Origin: Myxococcales bacterium
GTDB lineage: Bacteria; Myxococcota; Bradymonadia; REDH01
NCBI GenBank assembly: GCA_018970625.1
Contig: JAGWVZ010000294.1
Location: 1 to 5,084, forward strand
Length of the DNA: 5,084 bases
Direction: 5' to 3'
A program made the translations under genes and the position numbers. The notes beneath the pieces were generated by a model, which worked only from the letters and a program-made list of their open reading frames with translations, was not told the DNA's origin and made no database searches. Positions 5,051-5,084 of this stretch are shown in pieces (position 1 is the stretch's first letter; every line of letters begins with the position of its first letter).

Positions 5051-5084
5051 CCGCATTATGTGCGACGGCCGACCCCCCGAACCA
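5039..5084 (+). CDS. Possible start of a downstream gene (3'-truncated by window)
   Basis: The ATG at 5039 opens a frame of 15 codons (MNIHPHYVRRPTPRT) that runs off the window. An in-frame TGA at 5021 makes it the first ATG after a stop. It lies about 23 bases after the start point predicted from TATAAT at 5004. No strong ribosome binding site is visible, only GAG near 5022. The product is not recognised and too little is visible for a family call. If the adjacent DGR reading is right, an accessory protein or reverse transcriptase gene would be one candidate, but nothing in these residues shows that. Confidence 0.25.
   Translation, partial: MNIHPHYVRRPTPRT

Overview
The window looks like a GC-rich chromosome segment from a Myxococcota or Bradymonadales-type bacterium (former Deltaproteobacteria). 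This placement is inferred from gene types alone: a Cys-rich lipoprotein with EB-like modules and a PKD-like domain, and a secreted FGE-sulfatase-fold protein with Sel1-like repeats, are combinations typical of those groups. No rRNA, tRNA, CRISPR array or insertion sequence was seen.

Layout. Positions 1-1227 (+) hold the 3' two thirds of a type I ABC exporter with membrane domain and ATPase fused. A 94-bp convergent gap follows. Positions 1322-3031 (-) encode an exported Cys-rich lipoprotein. Its start lies in a divergent regulatory region (3032-3259) with a promoter candidate on each strand, a near-perfect palindrome and a tandemly duplicated 15-bp GC unit that folds into a 9-bp hairpin. Positions 3260-4711 (+) encode a 483-aa secreted protein: signal peptide, Sel1-like repeats, charged linker and FGE-sulfatase (C-type-lectin-like) domain. 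Positions 4712-5038 have no convincing gene but hold several inverted and direct repeats. A perfect TATAAT at 5004 and an ATG at 5039, open to the window edge, may mark the next gene.

Main result. The last ~37 codons of the FGE-fold gene (about 4586-4696) look like the variable region (VR) of a diversity-generating retroelement (DGR). The two catalytic cysteines of true formylglycine-generating enzymes are replaced. Fourteen codons at the expected variable positions all have the form NNC and can all be reached from AAC by changing only adenines. Third-position C rises to 29 of 37 codons, against 11 of 37 in the preceding stretch. A GC-rich hairpin with a 6-bp stem and 4-nt loop begins four bases after the VR and spans the stop codon, resembling the hairpin found downstream of VRs at known DGR targets. 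No template repeat, accessory protein or reverse transcriptase is visible, so they would have to lie beyond 5084 or elsewhere in the genome. The DGR call is therefore a well-supported inference, not a proof.

The three main genes show no obvious shared pathway. The exporter and lipoprotein converge, while the lipoprotein and FGE-fold gene are divergent. Two of the products are predicted to be exported or surface-associated.
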